Counted from the stretch's first letter, positions 17,735-27,258 are shown. The stretch: DNA of 64,000 bases from Lachnospiraceae bacterium (GCA_902363445.1 CABJAB010000008.1:55783-119782), one strand, 5' to 3'. Program-made: numbers and translations. Notes: generated by a model from the letters alone, not told the origin.

Positions 17735-18457
17735 TTATCTGAGCTCTGTTCTGCGGATAACGGCATAAGAACCGCTTCCCAGAATAACAATGGCAAGCAG
17801 TAACGTCAATGCCGGAAAAAGATAATTGATCGTTCCGTCAGTCATAAAGCCCATTGCTTTTGCAGAAAATTCTAAGATATTGCTTACTGTTCCTGCTGAA
17901 AAAACATATCTGAATAATGCAATGATCAGCAATACAATACCGCCGACAGCAACTCCCAAATAAATGGATATTGCTTTCCCGGCTTTATTTATCACAAGTA
18001 TTCCTATATAAAGCAGGCTGCAGACCATGACATAGACGAGAAAGAGCCACAGCCAATTCATAACTATATTTTCGTAGCCATATATCCCTCCATAGAGGGA
18101 AGAGTAACCATGGTTAAAGTGATGAATGATATTTCCGGCCGCTGTATCAACAAGCGCCATTGATCCAGATATAAAGCAGAACATGGAAAATGTCGCGGTA
18201 TAGATATATTTTCGGGTAAATCCGTTTTGTATCAGCATCTTAAAGTCTTCTTTAAACCCTAATACGCCTAAAATTCCAACATAGATCAAAGTATTCACTT
18301 CTAAACCATTTGTCCCTACCTCTTCAAAACTCCCCGTGCTTATTCCAATGATCAGTGTAATAAGAGAAACTGCGGCATACTGTATAGCATAAAAAATCCA
18401 AATATACTTAAATGAGGTCATGCATTCATATCGAATAATAGATTTTAGCTTTTTCAC
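17735..18457 (-). CDS. ABC-2-type transporter membrane protein
   Basis: 240 residues with about six hydrophobic segments and a cytoplasmic N-terminus, partner of the adjacent ATPase. No specific family motif beyond the general ABC-2 layout. It starts one base after the ATPase gene ends. With the GntR (YtrA-like) regulator upstream, the set resembles Bacillus ytr-type loci induced by cell-wall-active antibiotics; the parallel rests on gene order. Confidence 0.75.
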   Translation of the reverse strand: MKKLKSIIRYECMTSFKYIWIFYAIQYAAVSLITLIIGISTGSFEEVGTNGLEVNTLIYVGILGVLGFKEDFKMLIQNGFTRKYIYTATFSMFCFISGSMALVDTAAGNIIHHFNHGYSSLYGGIYGYENIVMNWLWLFLVYVMVCSLLYIGILVINKAGKAISIYLGVAVGGIVLLIIALFRYVFSAGTVSNILEFSAKAMGFMTDGTINYLFPALTLLLAIVILGSGSYAVIRRTELR

Positions 18458-18458
18458 G

Positions 18459-19319
18459 TCAATTACCGCCTTTCTCTGTCAGCTTAACAAACAGCTTTTG
18501 TAAATTCATCGCTGAAAGCTGTACGCCGCTTCCCTGTGGAGCCGGGAATCTTTCCCCCAATACATAGGCGATCTTCATGCCGCCCAGCTCGTCATATCCA
18601 ATCACATTTTTATCCTCGCAGTAAGCGTCGACATTATTTGCCATACCAGAAACGCTGTAACCTGTTTCCAATAAATTTTCCACACTTTCTTGGAGCAATA
18701 CTTTTCCTTTATCGATCAGGACAACTTCCTCGATCAGATTTGCAACTTCTTCAATCAGGTGCGTTGCGATAATGATCGTCCGCTCGTTGTTTTCATATTC
18801 TCTTAATAACAGATCATAAAACAGCTCTCTGTGATTGGCGTCCAGCCCTAACACTGGTTCATCGAAAATCACATACGGTACGTTAAGGGCCATAGCAACC
18901 GTCAATTTGAAAATTGACTGATACCCCTTCGATAACTGCTTAAATTTCTTGTCGGTATTGAGGCCAAACCGATCAGCAATCTCAAACGCTTTCTTCCTGT
19001 CAAAGCTTTCGTAGAAGCGGTCTATCCATTTAAAATGGTCTTTGACTTTTATTCCATCCGCATATAAATCTTCTTCGCTCATGCAAAAAATCTTTTCATG
19101 GACGTCCATGTTTTCTTTTGCCGGCATATCATCAATGAGAACCTCGCCCTCGTCAGTAAAAATACGGTTTGCGATAATGTTGATAAGCGTAGATTTTCCA
19201 GCGCCGTTTCTTCCCAAAAATCCGTAGATTTTCCCATACTCAAAGGTAAAAGACACATCGTCAAGCGCAGTAACATCATGATAACGTTTTGTAACATTCT
19301 TAATTTGAATTGCGTTCAT
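18459..19319 (-). CDS. ABC transporter ATP-binding protein
   Basis: 286 residues. Walker A GRNGAGKSTLINI, signature LSKGYQS and Walker B VIFDEPVLGLD are present, followed by a C-terminal extension typical of export-type ATPases. The ATG at 19319 has GAGAGG eight bases upstream; an ATG six bases earlier is also in frame but lies too close to that site. It overlaps the end of the GntR-type regulator, so the three genes are coupled. Confidence 0.88.
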   Translation of the reverse strand: MNAIQIKNVTKRYHDVTALDDVSFTFEYGKIYGFLGRNGAGKSTLINIIANRIFTDEGEVLIDDMPAKENMDVHEKIFCMSEEDLYADGIKVKDHFKWIDRFYESFDRKKAFEIADRFGLNTDKKFKQLSKGYQSIFKLTVAMALNVPYVIFDEPVLGLDANHRELFYDLLLREYENNERTIIIATHLIEEVANLIEEVVLIDKGKVLLQESVENLLETGYSVSGMANNVDAYCEDKNVIGYDELGGMKIAYVLGERFPAPQGSGVQLSAMNLQKLFVKLTEKGGN

Positions 19320-19731
19320 TGTCATAACCTCTCTCTATTAGTCGGATAACTTCCTCTTTCGACATATTCAGTTTCGCCGCTTCCGTAATCAGCGCCTCTA
19401 TATACTGGCTGAAAAATTGTCCCTGCCGCTTTGTGCGTATCTTATTGACCGCCCCTTCCTTCACATACATTCCAAGCCCTCTCCTCTTATAAATGACCTC
19501 TTCGTCTACAAGCATATTCATTCCTTTCAAAACGGTATGAGGATTTATATTCAGCAGCGCTGATATTTCATTCGTAGAGGGTATCTTTGTTTCCTCCGGA
19601 AATATCCCTGTAAATATGGAATCCTCAAGCTGTTCGGCTATCTGAATGAATATGGGCTTATCTGTATTTGTATCTATATACACCGCATCACCCTCTTTGT
19701 CTGTATGTTTGTTACTCAAGTAACTAACCAT
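19300..19731 (-). CDS. GntR-family (YtrA subfamily) regulator
   Basis: 143 residues: an N-terminal winged helix with IPSTNEISALLNINPHTVLKGMNMLVDEEVI and a short C-terminal dimerisation helix, as in YtrA, the smallest GntR group, whose members usually repress adjacent ABC exporter genes. It heads the regulator-ATPase-permease operon. The upstream sequence 19732-19869 holds its promoter and an imperfect hairpin for the next gene. Confidence 0.88.
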   Translation of the reverse strand: MVSYLSNKHTDKEGDAVYIDTNTDKPIFIQIAEQLEDSIFTGIFPEETKIPSTNEISALLNINPHTVLKGMNMLVDEEVIYKRRGLGMYVKEGAVNKIRTKRQGQFFSQYIEALITEAAKLNMSKEEVIRLIERGYDNERNSN

Positions 19732-19798
19732 CTTACATCTTTAATATAGCTGATTCAAGCACGGATGTCAAGAGATTTATATCATTTATTGAAAAGAC

Positions 19799-19835
19799 AA
19801 AAGCGCGTATCTCTTAACAGAAACACACGCTTTTA
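19799..19835 (-). terminator. Imperfect hairpin downstream of the homocysteine S-methyltransferase
   Basis: AAAAGCGCGT pairs with ACACGCTTTT (one G-T pair) across a 16-base loop, followed by T-rich minus-strand sequence. It could end the 21.6-19.9 kb operon. Confidence 0.45.
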
Positions 19836-19869
19836 AAATTATTTTATAGATAAAAGAATCTCCCCTCAT

Positions 19870-20730
19870 TTATCGGGAGATCTTCTCCGCCACTTTTTTT
19901 ATATACTCCGGAGTGGTCCCGCAGCATCCGCCGACAATACCGGCCCCCGCTTCCACAAGCTTCGCCATATGTCCCGCGTACTCCTCCGCCGCCATGGAAT
20001 AGACCGCCTCGCCGTCCTCCCGGATCACCGGCATACCGGCGTTCGGCTTCGCCAGGACCGGAACGCTCACAGTCTGCCTGATAGTCCGTACCACGGCCTC
20101 CAGCTGGTCCGGTCCCACAGAGCAGTTGATTCCGACCGCGTCTGCTCCCATCTCCGCCAGCGCCGCCGCCGTGTCAAAGACGTTCCCTCCGAAGAACAGG
20201 CTGCCGTCGGATTCAATAGTCATAGAACACATCATAGGCAGCCCGCAGACCTCCCTGCAGGCGTCCAGAGCTGCCATGGTCTCTTCCAACCCCAGCATAG
20301 TCTCCGCAACGATCAGGTCCACTCCCGCGTCAGCCAGAATCTGGATCTGCTCTCTGTATACATCCAGCAGCACACCATACTCCTCTTCCGTTTTACCCGT
20401 CGTCGTAATGTCCCCCGCTACCAGGCAGGCGTTTCCCACCGCCTCTCTGGAAATCCCTACCAGCTCCCGATTGATCTCCTCCAGCCGTCCCTCCAGCCCG
20501 TGGGCGGCAAGACTTATCCGATTGGCAGAAAAAGTCGGTGCATAGACGATCTGGGAACCTGCTTCCAGATACTGCTTCTGAAGCTGCTCCAGCACTCCGC
20601 GGTGGCCGCATATCCACTGCTCGGTACATACTCCCCGGGGCATCCCGGCTTTCATCAGATTGGAGCCCGTGGCTCCGTCCAGCAATACAGTCCCTTTTTT
20701 TACAAGCTCCTGGAATTCTTTTCTAGTCAT
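19870..20730 (-). CDS. Homocysteine S-methyltransferase family protein
   Basis: 286 residues, the betaine-homocysteine/MetH N-terminal-type TIM barrel. The zinc ligands are the cysteine in GINCSVGP and the pair in GGCCGTTPEYI; LLDGATGSNL is the N-terminal signature. It transfers a methyl group from a donor (S-methylmethionine, betaine or a corrinoid protein) to homocysteine; the donor cannot be told. Its ATG overlaps the stop of the membrane gene upstream (ATGA), so the two are coupled. Confidence 0.88.
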   Translation of the reverse strand: MTRKEFQELVKKGTVLLDGATGSNLMKAGMPRGVCTEQWICGHRGVLEQLQKQYLEAGSQIVYAPTFSANRISLAAHGLEGRLEEINRELVGISREAVGNACLVAGDITTTGKTEEEYGVLLDVYREQIQILADAGVDLIVAETMLGLEETMAALDACREVCGLPMMCSMTIESDGSLFFGGNVFDTAAALAEMGADAVGINCSVGPDQLEAVVRTIRQTVSVPVLAKPNAGMPVIREDGEAVYSMAAEEYAGHMAKLVEAGAGIVGGCCGTTPEYIKKVAEKISR

Positions 20731-21653
20731 TCTCCGCTCTCCGTTTCTTTTTCCGTACTCGCACCTTCGTGTTCCACATCGCCACTGTTTTCCGCCGCAA
20801 TTCTAAGAAAATCCTTGTCTTTGTTTTTAAGCCTCGGTATGAACCGTTTGGCAAATCTGCCTTTTCCACGGCTCTTCACATAGAAAAATCCCACCACAGA
20901 AAAGACGACCGCACCGATGAAATTCACAAACAGATCCTTCATGGTATCATAAAGCCCGATGTCTAAATAGCCTCCAAGCCCCAGGCTCTGTCCGTTGACG
21001 GCCACATCCTGGATCCCTTTTATGGTAACCGGCACATTACCGCCGTTTGGATCGAGCATCACCGACGTGATGGAATGAAGGATGGTGTCCTTCTGCATAT
21101 CCAGATGAAAAAAGGTATCCATACCACATTCAAAAAATTCCCAAAGGACGCCGATGGTCATGGAAAAACAAAAGGCCACAATGGCCATAAAAGCAGGAGA
21201 CAGTTCAAAGGAAAAACGCTCATGACGGTTCAAGATGTCCACCAGAGAAAACCCGATGGCCGCCATCAGGAAGCCGTTCAGCGTATGTAAGACCGTATCC
21301 CAGGCCGGTATCCGGATATAAAAAGCGTTGATCTCTCCCAATATCTCTGCCGAAAAAATGAAGAGCAGCATGATGATCTCCAGCGCGGTCGGAAGCTCAA
21401 TCTTAATCTTCACCTGGATCAGGCTGGGGACTACCAGCAGCACAAGGGTCAAAACACAAAGAAATACATTTTCATAATTTCCCCTGAAAAGCTGCAGGAC
21501 CATGGTAGCGATGACGAACAGGCGCAGAATGAAATATACAAAAAAAGAACTTTTATGTTCCCGAAGCTCCATTCCAAGAGCCGTACTGAACGCCCCCTTG
21601 TTCCGTTTCTTTTTCTTATTTTCTTCCTTCTTCACGATGTCCTCCTTTTCCAT
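20727..21653 (-). CDS. Predicted membrane protein, DUF2238/YjdF-like
   Basis: 308 residues with about seven hydrophobic segments between 30 and 270 and charged tails. The segments DTVLHTLNGFLMAAIGFSLV and ALMAIVAFCFSMTIGVLWEFFE (as read with neighbours) resemble the YjdF/DUF2238 inner-membrane group, whose function is not known. GGAGGTGC lies just before the ATG. The tail is rich in Lys and then Glu/Ser. Coupling to the methyltransferase gene may be incidental. Confidence 0.65.
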   Translation of the reverse strand: MEKEDIVKKEENKKKKRNKGAFSTALGMELREHKSSFFVYFILRLFVIATMVLQLFRGNYENVFLCVLTLVLLVVPSLIQVKIKIELPTALEIIMLLFIFSAEILGEINAFYIRIPAWDTVLHTLNGFLMAAIGFSLVDILNRHERFSFELSPAFMAIVAFCFSMTIGVLWEFFECGMDTFFHLDMQKDTILHSITSVMLDPNGGNVPVTIKGIQDVAVNGQSLGLGGYLDIGLYDTMKDLFVNFIGAVVFSVVGFFYVKSRGKGRFAKRFIPRLKNKDKDFLRIAAENSGDVEHEGASTEKETESGE

Positions 21654-21805
21654 GCACCTCCGCCGTATCTTTTTTCATTATATCGTCAAATAAAAGAAGC
21701 CGCAAGCAGTATATCAAAGCCGGCATTTGACAATCATTCCGTTTTATTCTATTCTGTTTAAAGGACAAGGCGTTCAATCAAGATATGGAAAGGAAATAAT
21801 CTAAG

Positions 21806-22615
21806 ATGACTCCCATTTATATTGATTCCCATCTGCATACAAGCTTTTCCGGCGACTCAGAAACGCCGCCCCGGGCACAGATAGAGCGGGCATGCGCTCT
21901 GGGTATGCAGGCGCTCTGCGTTACGGACCACCAGGATTTTGAATTTCCTGCCGGTGATATAAGCTTCTTATTGGATACCGGCGAGTATTTTTCTGCCCTG
22001 TCCCGGCTGAAAACAGAATACCAGGAAAAGATCCGTCTTGGCATCGGCGTAGAGCTGGGGCTTCAGACAAATATCAAGACAGACCTGGCCGCTTACGCGG
22101 CCAGCTGCCCATTCGATTTCATCATTGGTTCTGTTCATGCCTCCCGCGGAATGGATCCCTACTATCCGGAATTTTTTGAAGGTCTCTCCGAGGAGTCCGC
22201 ATATCGGTCCTATTTTGAGGATGAACTGGAAAATTTCAGGGCCTATGACTGCTTTGACGTGGCAGGCCACCTGGATTTCGTCGTGCGGTATGGTCCGAAT
22301 AAAAACCGTTATTACAGCTATGAAAAATTCTCCGACATTTTAGATGAAATACTAAGGACTCTGATCGGCAAAGGCAAAGGCATTGAATGCAATACCGCCG
22401 GTTTAAGAGCCGGACTAGGGCATCCAAATCCGACGGAGGACATTCTTAAGCGTTATCGGGAGTTGGGCGGAGAAATCCTGACCATTGGCTCTGACGCCCA
22501 TCAGCCGGACTACATAGGATATTCCTTTGACCGCGCAGGGGCACTGTTAAAAGCCTGCGGCTTTCGATACTATTCCGTTTTTCACGGCCGGAAACCAGAA
22601 TTCCTGCCGCTCTGA
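21806..22615 (+). CDS. PHP-domain histidinol-phosphatase (HisJ/HisK-type)
   Basis: 269 residues. The PHP metal motif HLHTSFSGD near the start, VTDHQDFEFP, GSVHASRG and late IGSDAHQPDYIG supply the three-metal site. In this family the enzyme removes phosphate from histidinol phosphate in histidine synthesis; no other his gene is nearby, so a related phosphoesterase role remains possible. An AAAGGAAAT site precedes the ATG. Confidence 0.87.
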   Translation: MTPIYIDSHLHTSFSGDSETPPRAQIERACALGMQALCVTDHQDFEFPAGDISFLLDTGEYFSALSRLKTEYQEKIRLGIGVELGLQTNIKTDLAAYAASCPFDFIIGSVHASRGMDPYYPEFFEGLSEESAYRSYFEDELENFRAYDCFDVAGHLDFVVRYGPNKNRYYSYEKFSDILDEILRTLIGKGKGIECNTAGLRAGLGHPNPTEDILKRYRELGGEILTIGSDAHQPDYIGYSFDRAGALLKACGFRYYSVFHGRKPEFLPL

Positions 22616-22628
22616 CAAAGAGGTTCAT

Positions 22629-22655
22629 GGCCGGAGAATCCCTTCCTCTCCGGCC
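22629..22655 (+). terminator. Terminator-like hairpin after the PHP gene
   Basis: Perfect 9-bp stem GGCCGGAGA / TCTCCGGCC with a 9-base loop, 14 bases downstream of the stop codon. There is no strong T-run. The rest of 22656-23020 is AT-rich without a convincing gene; I see only promoter-like AT stretches there. Confidence 0.6.
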
Positions 22656-23020
22656 CCTTGACCGGACTCAGGATTTCAGCAATATTCATAAAGAGGTTCA
22701 TGCAGTTTTCACCATGTCAAAATCCCTCTGGATTTTTTTGTTAATTTATATACAAACGAGCATTTCTTGTTTCTGTTTTTAAACATTCTTCCATCATTCT
22801 ATACAATTTTTTCTTTGGAAACCCCATCAAATTCCACGAAATTATGCTGTTTTATCTGCTATAATATGAGCCGTGAAGGAAAGAAAGAAACAAACAAAAC
22901 ATATGACATCTTCTGCCGACCTGATATTTCTTACTTGAATCAAGAAAAATTCCAAAACCAAACGTCATAAAATATTATAGTGTGTGAGATATGAAACGTC
23001 ATATCAGAAAGGATTTTGTC

Positions 23021-23194
23021 ATGTTGGATTTATTATTAACAATCGTTGCCGTTGTTGCCGTTTTAGCCGTATCCTTTGTTATCAAAGCCGTTGTAGTCAT
23101 TTGTGAAGAGCGTGGAGAAGCAGCGAGCGCTTCCGATCTTTATACCTCAGCCGTAAACAGACATACTACTTCCCATAAGAAAGCTGTTGCATAA
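23021..23194 (+). CDS. Small single-span membrane protein
   Basis: 57 residues from the ATG at 23021, which follows AGAAAGGA at good spacing; an ATG at 22991 is in frame but has no ribosome site. One hydrophobic helix (LLLTIVAVVAVLAVSFVIKA) is followed by a polar tail with SSDLYTSA-like sequence ending in lysines. I recognise no family. It stands alone between the PHP gene and a strong hairpin. Real but unassigned small membrane protein is the best reading. Confidence 0.5.
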   Translation: MLDLLLTIVAVVAVLAVSFVIKAVVVICEERGEAASASDLYTSAVNRHTTSHKKAVA

Positions 23195-23232
23195 CCCCTT
23201 TATCACAGCTGAATAGATTTTGTGCATACGGG

Positions 23233-23278
23233 ACTGCCATAAAGAAAGCTTCTGAAAAGAGGTTTCCTTTATGGCAGT
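23233..23278. terminator. Bidirectional terminator between the small membrane gene and the MATE gene
   Basis: A 12-bp stem ACTGCCATAAAG / CTTTATGGCAGT with further AT pairing inside, placed between convergent genes. Confidence 0.7.
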
Positions 23279-23297
23279 TCTGCTTTCCGTAAATTTT

Positions 23298-24665
23298 TTA
23301 TTTTCCTGTAATCGTCTGGCCCGCCATATTCCTGCTCGCCGTCTGTTTCATTCGCCGCACGGATCCGATGCAGACCAGAGCCGTGAGAACATCTGCCGCG
23401 GGCTGTGCCAAATAAATTCCATTTATACCGAAGAAACGCGGCAGCATAACGATGAACGGAATATAGAACAGTCCCTGCCGGATCACGGAAAGCAGCAGCC
23501 CATACCGTGCCGCGCCTATTGTCTGGAAAGTAATGGTCATCATGTAGCAAAGCCCAAAGGCAGGATAAAGCGCCACCTGCGAGATCAAGAGCTTCGCTCC
23601 GTATCCGATCACCGCAGGATTCCGGTTAAAAATCATGATGAGCGGTCTGGAAAGCAGGATATAGATCACTGCAACCGCTGCCGTAAGTACCAAAGAGGCC
23701 CTTAAAGAAAAACGGACCGACTCGTGAAACCGCTCTTCATTCTTGGCGCCGAACGCAAAGGACGCCACAGGCTGATATCCCTGCATGAATCCCATCACCA
23801 CATAGCAGCCGATCAAGACCAGTCTCTGTACGACTCCATATGCCGCAATGATCAAATCCGAATCCGGCATCGGCTTAGCCGCGATATTGGTCAGCGAGGT
23901 AGCCGCCGCCAGGCAGATCTGAATCACCGCCGTAGGGATTCCTATCACCGTCACTGCCTTTATCAGGGAAAAGGTCGGTTTGAAATATCGCTTTCGCATT
24001 TTAATGACAGAGCGCCCGCTTCCGTAAAACCATGCCAGGATCAAAAATGTCACAATCTGGGAAACAGTCGTCGCTAAGGACGCCCCTTCCACTCCCATGC
24101 CGAACCCCCACTCAAACATGAATACCGGGTCCAGGAGGACATTGAGAGCTGCGCCGGTGATGACCGCAATGGAAGAAATCTTTACGGAGGACTCTGCCCT
24201 GGCGGCACAGTTCATGCTCTGGGCCGGCAGATTCGCCAAAGCGGCAATGAACATCCAGAAAGCGTAGTCCTTGGCCTGAGGCAGTACCGAGTCAGACGCG
24301 CCGAACATCCGGAGAAGAGGTTCCATAAAGGCGATTCCTCCCAGGCACAGGACAACGCCGATCAGGATTGACATCCCCACTACGCTGGTGACGGTCGTGC
24401 CAGCTCCGTCTTTGTCGTCTGCGCCGAGCTGCCGGCCGGCCAGAACTGCCGCGCCGGCGGCAAAAATATTTTCCACCGATACCATGATCAAAAGAAGCGG
24501 AAGTGTCACTCCCACAGCTGCCAGAGCAGTATCCGAACCCAGCATCCCAATATACGCTGTATCCACAATATTGTACACAGCTTTTGCAAGCAGCGCCAAT
24601 GTGGCGGGAACCGCCAGCTTAACTATAGCTTTTGATGTCTTTACTTCACCTAAAAGAGAACTCAT
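23298..24665 (-). CDS. MATE-family multidrug efflux protein
   Basis: 455 residues from the ATG at 24665; the longer frame runs back into the TetR gene and includes the ribosome site AAAGGAG. Twelve membrane segments in two similar halves. The early PATLALLAKAVYNIVDTAYIG and central PAQSMNCAARAESSVKISSI segments fit the MATE (NorM/DinF) family, cation-driven exporters of cationic drugs. It follows its TetR regulator by 16 bases, in one operon. Confidence 0.92.
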   Translation of the reverse strand: MSSLLGEVKTSKAIVKLAVPATLALLAKAVYNIVDTAYIGMLGSDTALAAVGVTLPLLLIMVSVENIFAAGAAVLAGRQLGADDKDGAGTTVTSVVGMSILIGVVLCLGGIAFMEPLLRMFGASDSVLPQAKDYAFWMFIAALANLPAQSMNCAARAESSVKISSIAVITGAALNVLLDPVFMFEWGFGMGVEGASLATTVSQIVTFLILAWFYGSGRSVIKMRKRYFKPTFSLIKAVTVIGIPTAVIQICLAAATSLTNIAAKPMPDSDLIIAAYGVVQRLVLIGCYVVMGFMQGYQPVASFAFGAKNEERFHESVRFSLRASLVLTAAVAVIYILLSRPLIMIFNRNPAVIGYGAKLLISQVALYPAFGLCYMMTITFQTIGAARYGLLLSVIRQGLFYIPFIVMLPRFFGINGIYLAQPAADVLTALVCIGSVRRMKQTASRNMAGQTITGK

Positions 24666-24681
24666 GTCTTTCTTTGCTCCT

Positions 24682-25290
24682 TTATCTTTTAATAACTCCA
24701 TAAAGCAGGATATCCAACGCCCTCCTGCATCTTTGCTCATGCTCTTCCCGAGTCTCTCTGCCCATATCCGACGCCCTGTATCCAGCATTGACAAAATCCT
24801 GATACTGTCCGAAGGTCTCAATGACCTCTTCTTTCGTTACATCGGGACGAAGCAGCGCCTGTTCCAGAAAACGGCCCAGAATCTCCACATTCAGCTCGTC
24901 AAAGGCTTCTTTCGTTTTTCTTATTTCATCAGCCAAATGACCCGGAGGCGAGATCACCACCTCGCAGAATATCCTCTGATATAAAGGATTTTCCCTGAAA
25001 AACTCCATGCGCGCATCGAAATACCGCTCCAGCCGGCCCTTCGCATCCTCTCCCTCCTGTTCCAAATGACGGCGCAGATGGGAAACAAGAGCATCGAAGC
25101 ATTCTCCGACACACATCAGATACACCTGATCTTTATCTTTAAAATGATGATACAGAGCTCCTTTGGAAATATCTCCGTCGCTGCAGATGGAATTAATGGA
25201 ACCCATTCCATATCCATGTTCCCCAAATTCCCGAATGGCGCTCTCAAGGATCTTCTGCCTGCTGAGCTGATTCTTTTCTTCTCTTTTCAT
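24682..25290 (-). CDS. TetR-family transcriptional regulator
   Basis: 202 residues starting at the ATG after AGGAGG; an upstream in-frame start would add 12 residues over the ribosome site. The N-terminal helix-turn-helix ends in DISKGALYHHFKDKDQVY, the TetR recognition helix. The C-terminal two thirds is the helical ligand domain. Two near-identical operators lie upstream and the co-transcribed partner is a MATE exporter, so it most likely represses both and is released by an exported compound. Confidence 0.9.
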   Translation of the reverse strand: MKREEKNQLSRQKILESAIREFGEHGYGMGSINSICSDGDISKGALYHHFKDKDQVYLMCVGECFDALVSHLRRHLEQEGEDAKGRLERYFDARMEFFRENPLYQRIFCEVVISPPGHLADEIRKTKEAFDELNVEILGRFLEQALLRPDVTKEEVIETFGQYQDFVNAGYRASDMGRETREEHEQRCRRALDILLYGVIKR

Positions 25291-25327
25291 ATTAAATACC
25301 TCCTGGTCTGAACTCAATTCGCGCAAA

Positions 25328-25381
25328 ACAGACCACCCGGTCTGTTCTTGCAGTATAGCACAAACAGACCGAGTGGTCTAT
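25328..25381 (-). promoter_or_regulatory. Duplicate TetR operators and promoter
   Basis: Two palindromes of the form ACAGACC-N4-GGTCTRT occur at 25328-25345 and 25364-25381, centres 36 bases apart. The minus-strand -10 TATACT (25353-25358) lies between them, so one site covers the -35 side and the other the start region. Confidence 0.75.
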
Positions 25382-25424
25382 AATATTTTATCCGTTTATA
25401 AAAGTTTTATATTCTGTGACTGTT

Positions 25425-26297
25425 TTATTTCACCGCCAACAGTTCAATATAACCGCGTGAGCCGATGGGTTCCAGCTGGATACGGGGATTCTCCCTGTCC
25501 CATTCGCGGCCGGTCACAGACGGATCGTACTTCCGGATAGATTCCCGCACCTCTTCGATCGCCTGGCAGTACTCCTCCTCCTCATATGGTTCTCCCCGAA
25601 ACATCAGATATTTTGCCGGGGGCAGTTCGATCGTATCAAATCCTTCCGGCACAGGTCCGTCATATTCCATGCCGACTTCCACTCCCTGAACATATTCGGA
25701 GGTACCGGGCTTTCGGTACGTCTCCGGCAGCCAAAGACATACCGGCTCACCGCAGAGGGACTTCATGCTCATGAGCAGCCCCCAAACATCACAGCCTACC
25801 TCCTCACAGTAAGGGAAATAGTCGGACGCTTCGACACCCCTTTTCAGGATGACCTTGCGGGCAGGCTTGTCAATCTCCTGAATAAACACGTTTTTTACTT
25901 TTTCCATAGCAGTTCCTTCCTTTCTGATCTCTCTGTAAACCGCACCGTAGGGAGTGAACAGATATAGAGGAATAGGATTCTCGGCATATTCACTGGGATT
26001 ACAGCCAAATTCACGGAAAAATGCCCGCTGATATCCGTCCACACTCCCGAAGCCCAAACTGAAAGCAACGTCAATAATCCTGCATGCCTCGTCCCGCAGC
26101 TTAAGCGCGGACTTTGACAGCCGCAGCCGGCGGATATAATCTGCGGGCGTCCGGCCGATCCATTGCCGGAACAAGCGATAGGAGTGCCACGGTGAGTACA
26201 AAGACGCCCGTGAAAGATCCGCCAGGGTGATCTGTTCATCCAAATGTACTTCAATATAGTCCTGCATCCTCTGCACCGCTTCTGCCTGTTCCTTCAT
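25425..26297 (-). CDS. AraC-family regulator with GyrI-like effector domain
   Basis: 290 residues. The N-terminal part (about 5-105) has the two helix-turn-helices of AraC/XylS: ITLADLSRASLYSPWHSYRLF and IIDVAFSLGFGSVDGYQRAF. The C-terminal part (about 130-288) is a GyrI-like small-molecule-binding fold. This layout occurs in the SoxS/Rob-like multidrug sensors. AGGGAGG lies upstream. It is a single gene between the TetR-MATE and the RR/ABC/HK operons. Confidence 0.88.
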   Translation of the reverse strand: MKEQAEAVQRMQDYIEVHLDEQITLADLSRASLYSPWHSYRLFRQWIGRTPADYIRRLRLSKSALKLRDEACRIIDVAFSLGFGSVDGYQRAFFREFGCNPSEYAENPIPLYLFTPYGAVYREIRKEGTAMEKVKNVFIQEIDKPARKVILKRGVEASDYFPYCEEVGCDVWGLLMSMKSLCGEPVCLWLPETYRKPGTSEYVQGVEVGMEYDGPVPEGFDTIELPPAKYLMFRGEPYEEEEYCQAIEEVRESIRKYDPSVTGREWDRENPRIQLEPIGSRGYIELLAVK

Positions 26298-26360
26298 CTC
26301 TGTAACCTCCCTGCTGCTCCATCCTATCAGATTAAAGAAAAAACCTCTCGACGATTTTTG

Positions 26361-27245
26361 TCATGAAGCGAACAGAAGGCGGATGATGATCTGTCCCTCA
26401 TGATACTTCGCGGTAATCTCCCCTCCCATCTGTTCCGTAAGAGCCTTTGCGATGGAAAGTCCCAGCCCCGTCGACTTTCTCGCCGTCTCTACCGTATAAA
26501 AGCGGTCAAACAGCATTCCAGTCTGAATTTCATCTAAACCGGAAGCGCTGTTTGAAAATACAATCTCTCCATTTTCCGACAGAATAATATTCAAATCTCC
26601 GTCGCTGTACTTAATGGCATTGCCAATGATATTTTCAAAAATACGGGACAGCGCCCTCTTGTCAAGCCTCCTCCATATTTTCTTTTCCGGCATGACAATC
26701 TCCGGCTCTATCCCCGCCCCTTTAAGAGAAGCATAATAGGCTGAGATGCTTTCCTCCAGAACACGGTTCAAATCCACTTCCTCATTTTCGCCGCCCGGCG
26801 CTGACGTGGTAAGGGAATATCGGAAAAGCTCCTCCATCAGCTGTTTTAACGCCTCCGTCCGGTTTTCGATCGCCTTCAGATATCGTACCGCCGCTTCTGA
26901 CTTTTCCTCCCTCTTTAATAAATCCAGATAGCCGCAGACAGCGGTAAGCGGAGTACGCAGATCATGGGAAATGTTCATGACCGCTTCCCGTATCTCCAAA
27001 TCGCCGTTTTGCAGCCGCCTCCGCTCCTTTCGCAAAAGCCGGAGCTGTGCATTGATCTCCGCGGCCAGCCTGCGGACGCGGCGGTCGCCGCTGGAGACCG
27101 CGATCAGGGTATTGGTATCCTGCTCCAGCCGTTCCTGGAATCCTATGCGAATCTCATCCACCGCTCGGCGGAGCAGGATTATTTTGAATAGAAGCACAAA
27201 AACCAATATTATAAGAACCACGCACAGTGATAAAAGCCAGAGCAT
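26361..27245 (-). CDS. Sensor histidine kinase of an ABC-associated two-component system
   Basis: 294 residues. One N-terminal membrane helix, then the HisKA domain with the phospho-accepting histidine in NISHDLRTPLTAV and an HATPase domain with the N box (IIGNAIKYS) and GLGLSIAKAL. There is almost no extracellular sensor, as in kinases that sense through a partner ABC transporter. It is the last gene of the operon. Confidence 0.9.
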   Translation of the reverse strand: MLWLLSLCVVLIILVFVLLFKIILLRRAVDEIRIGFQERLEQDTNTLIAVSSGDRRVRRLAAEINAQLRLLRKERRRLQNGDLEIREAVMNISHDLRTPLTAVCGYLDLLKREEKSEAAVRYLKAIENRTEALKQLMEELFRYSLTTSAPGGENEEVDLNRVLEESISAYYASLKGAGIEPEIVMPEKKIWRRLDKRALSRIFENIIGNAIKYSDGDLNIILSENGEIVFSNSASGLDEIQTGMLFDRFYTVETARKSTGLGLSIAKALTEQMGGEITAKYHEGQIIIRLLFAS

Positions 27246-27258
27246 TGTCTGCCCTCCT

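Noticed and set aside
22767-22970. 67-residue ORF between the PHP gene and the small membrane gene.
   Set aside because: No ribosome site, odd composition and no hydrophobic or domain pattern.
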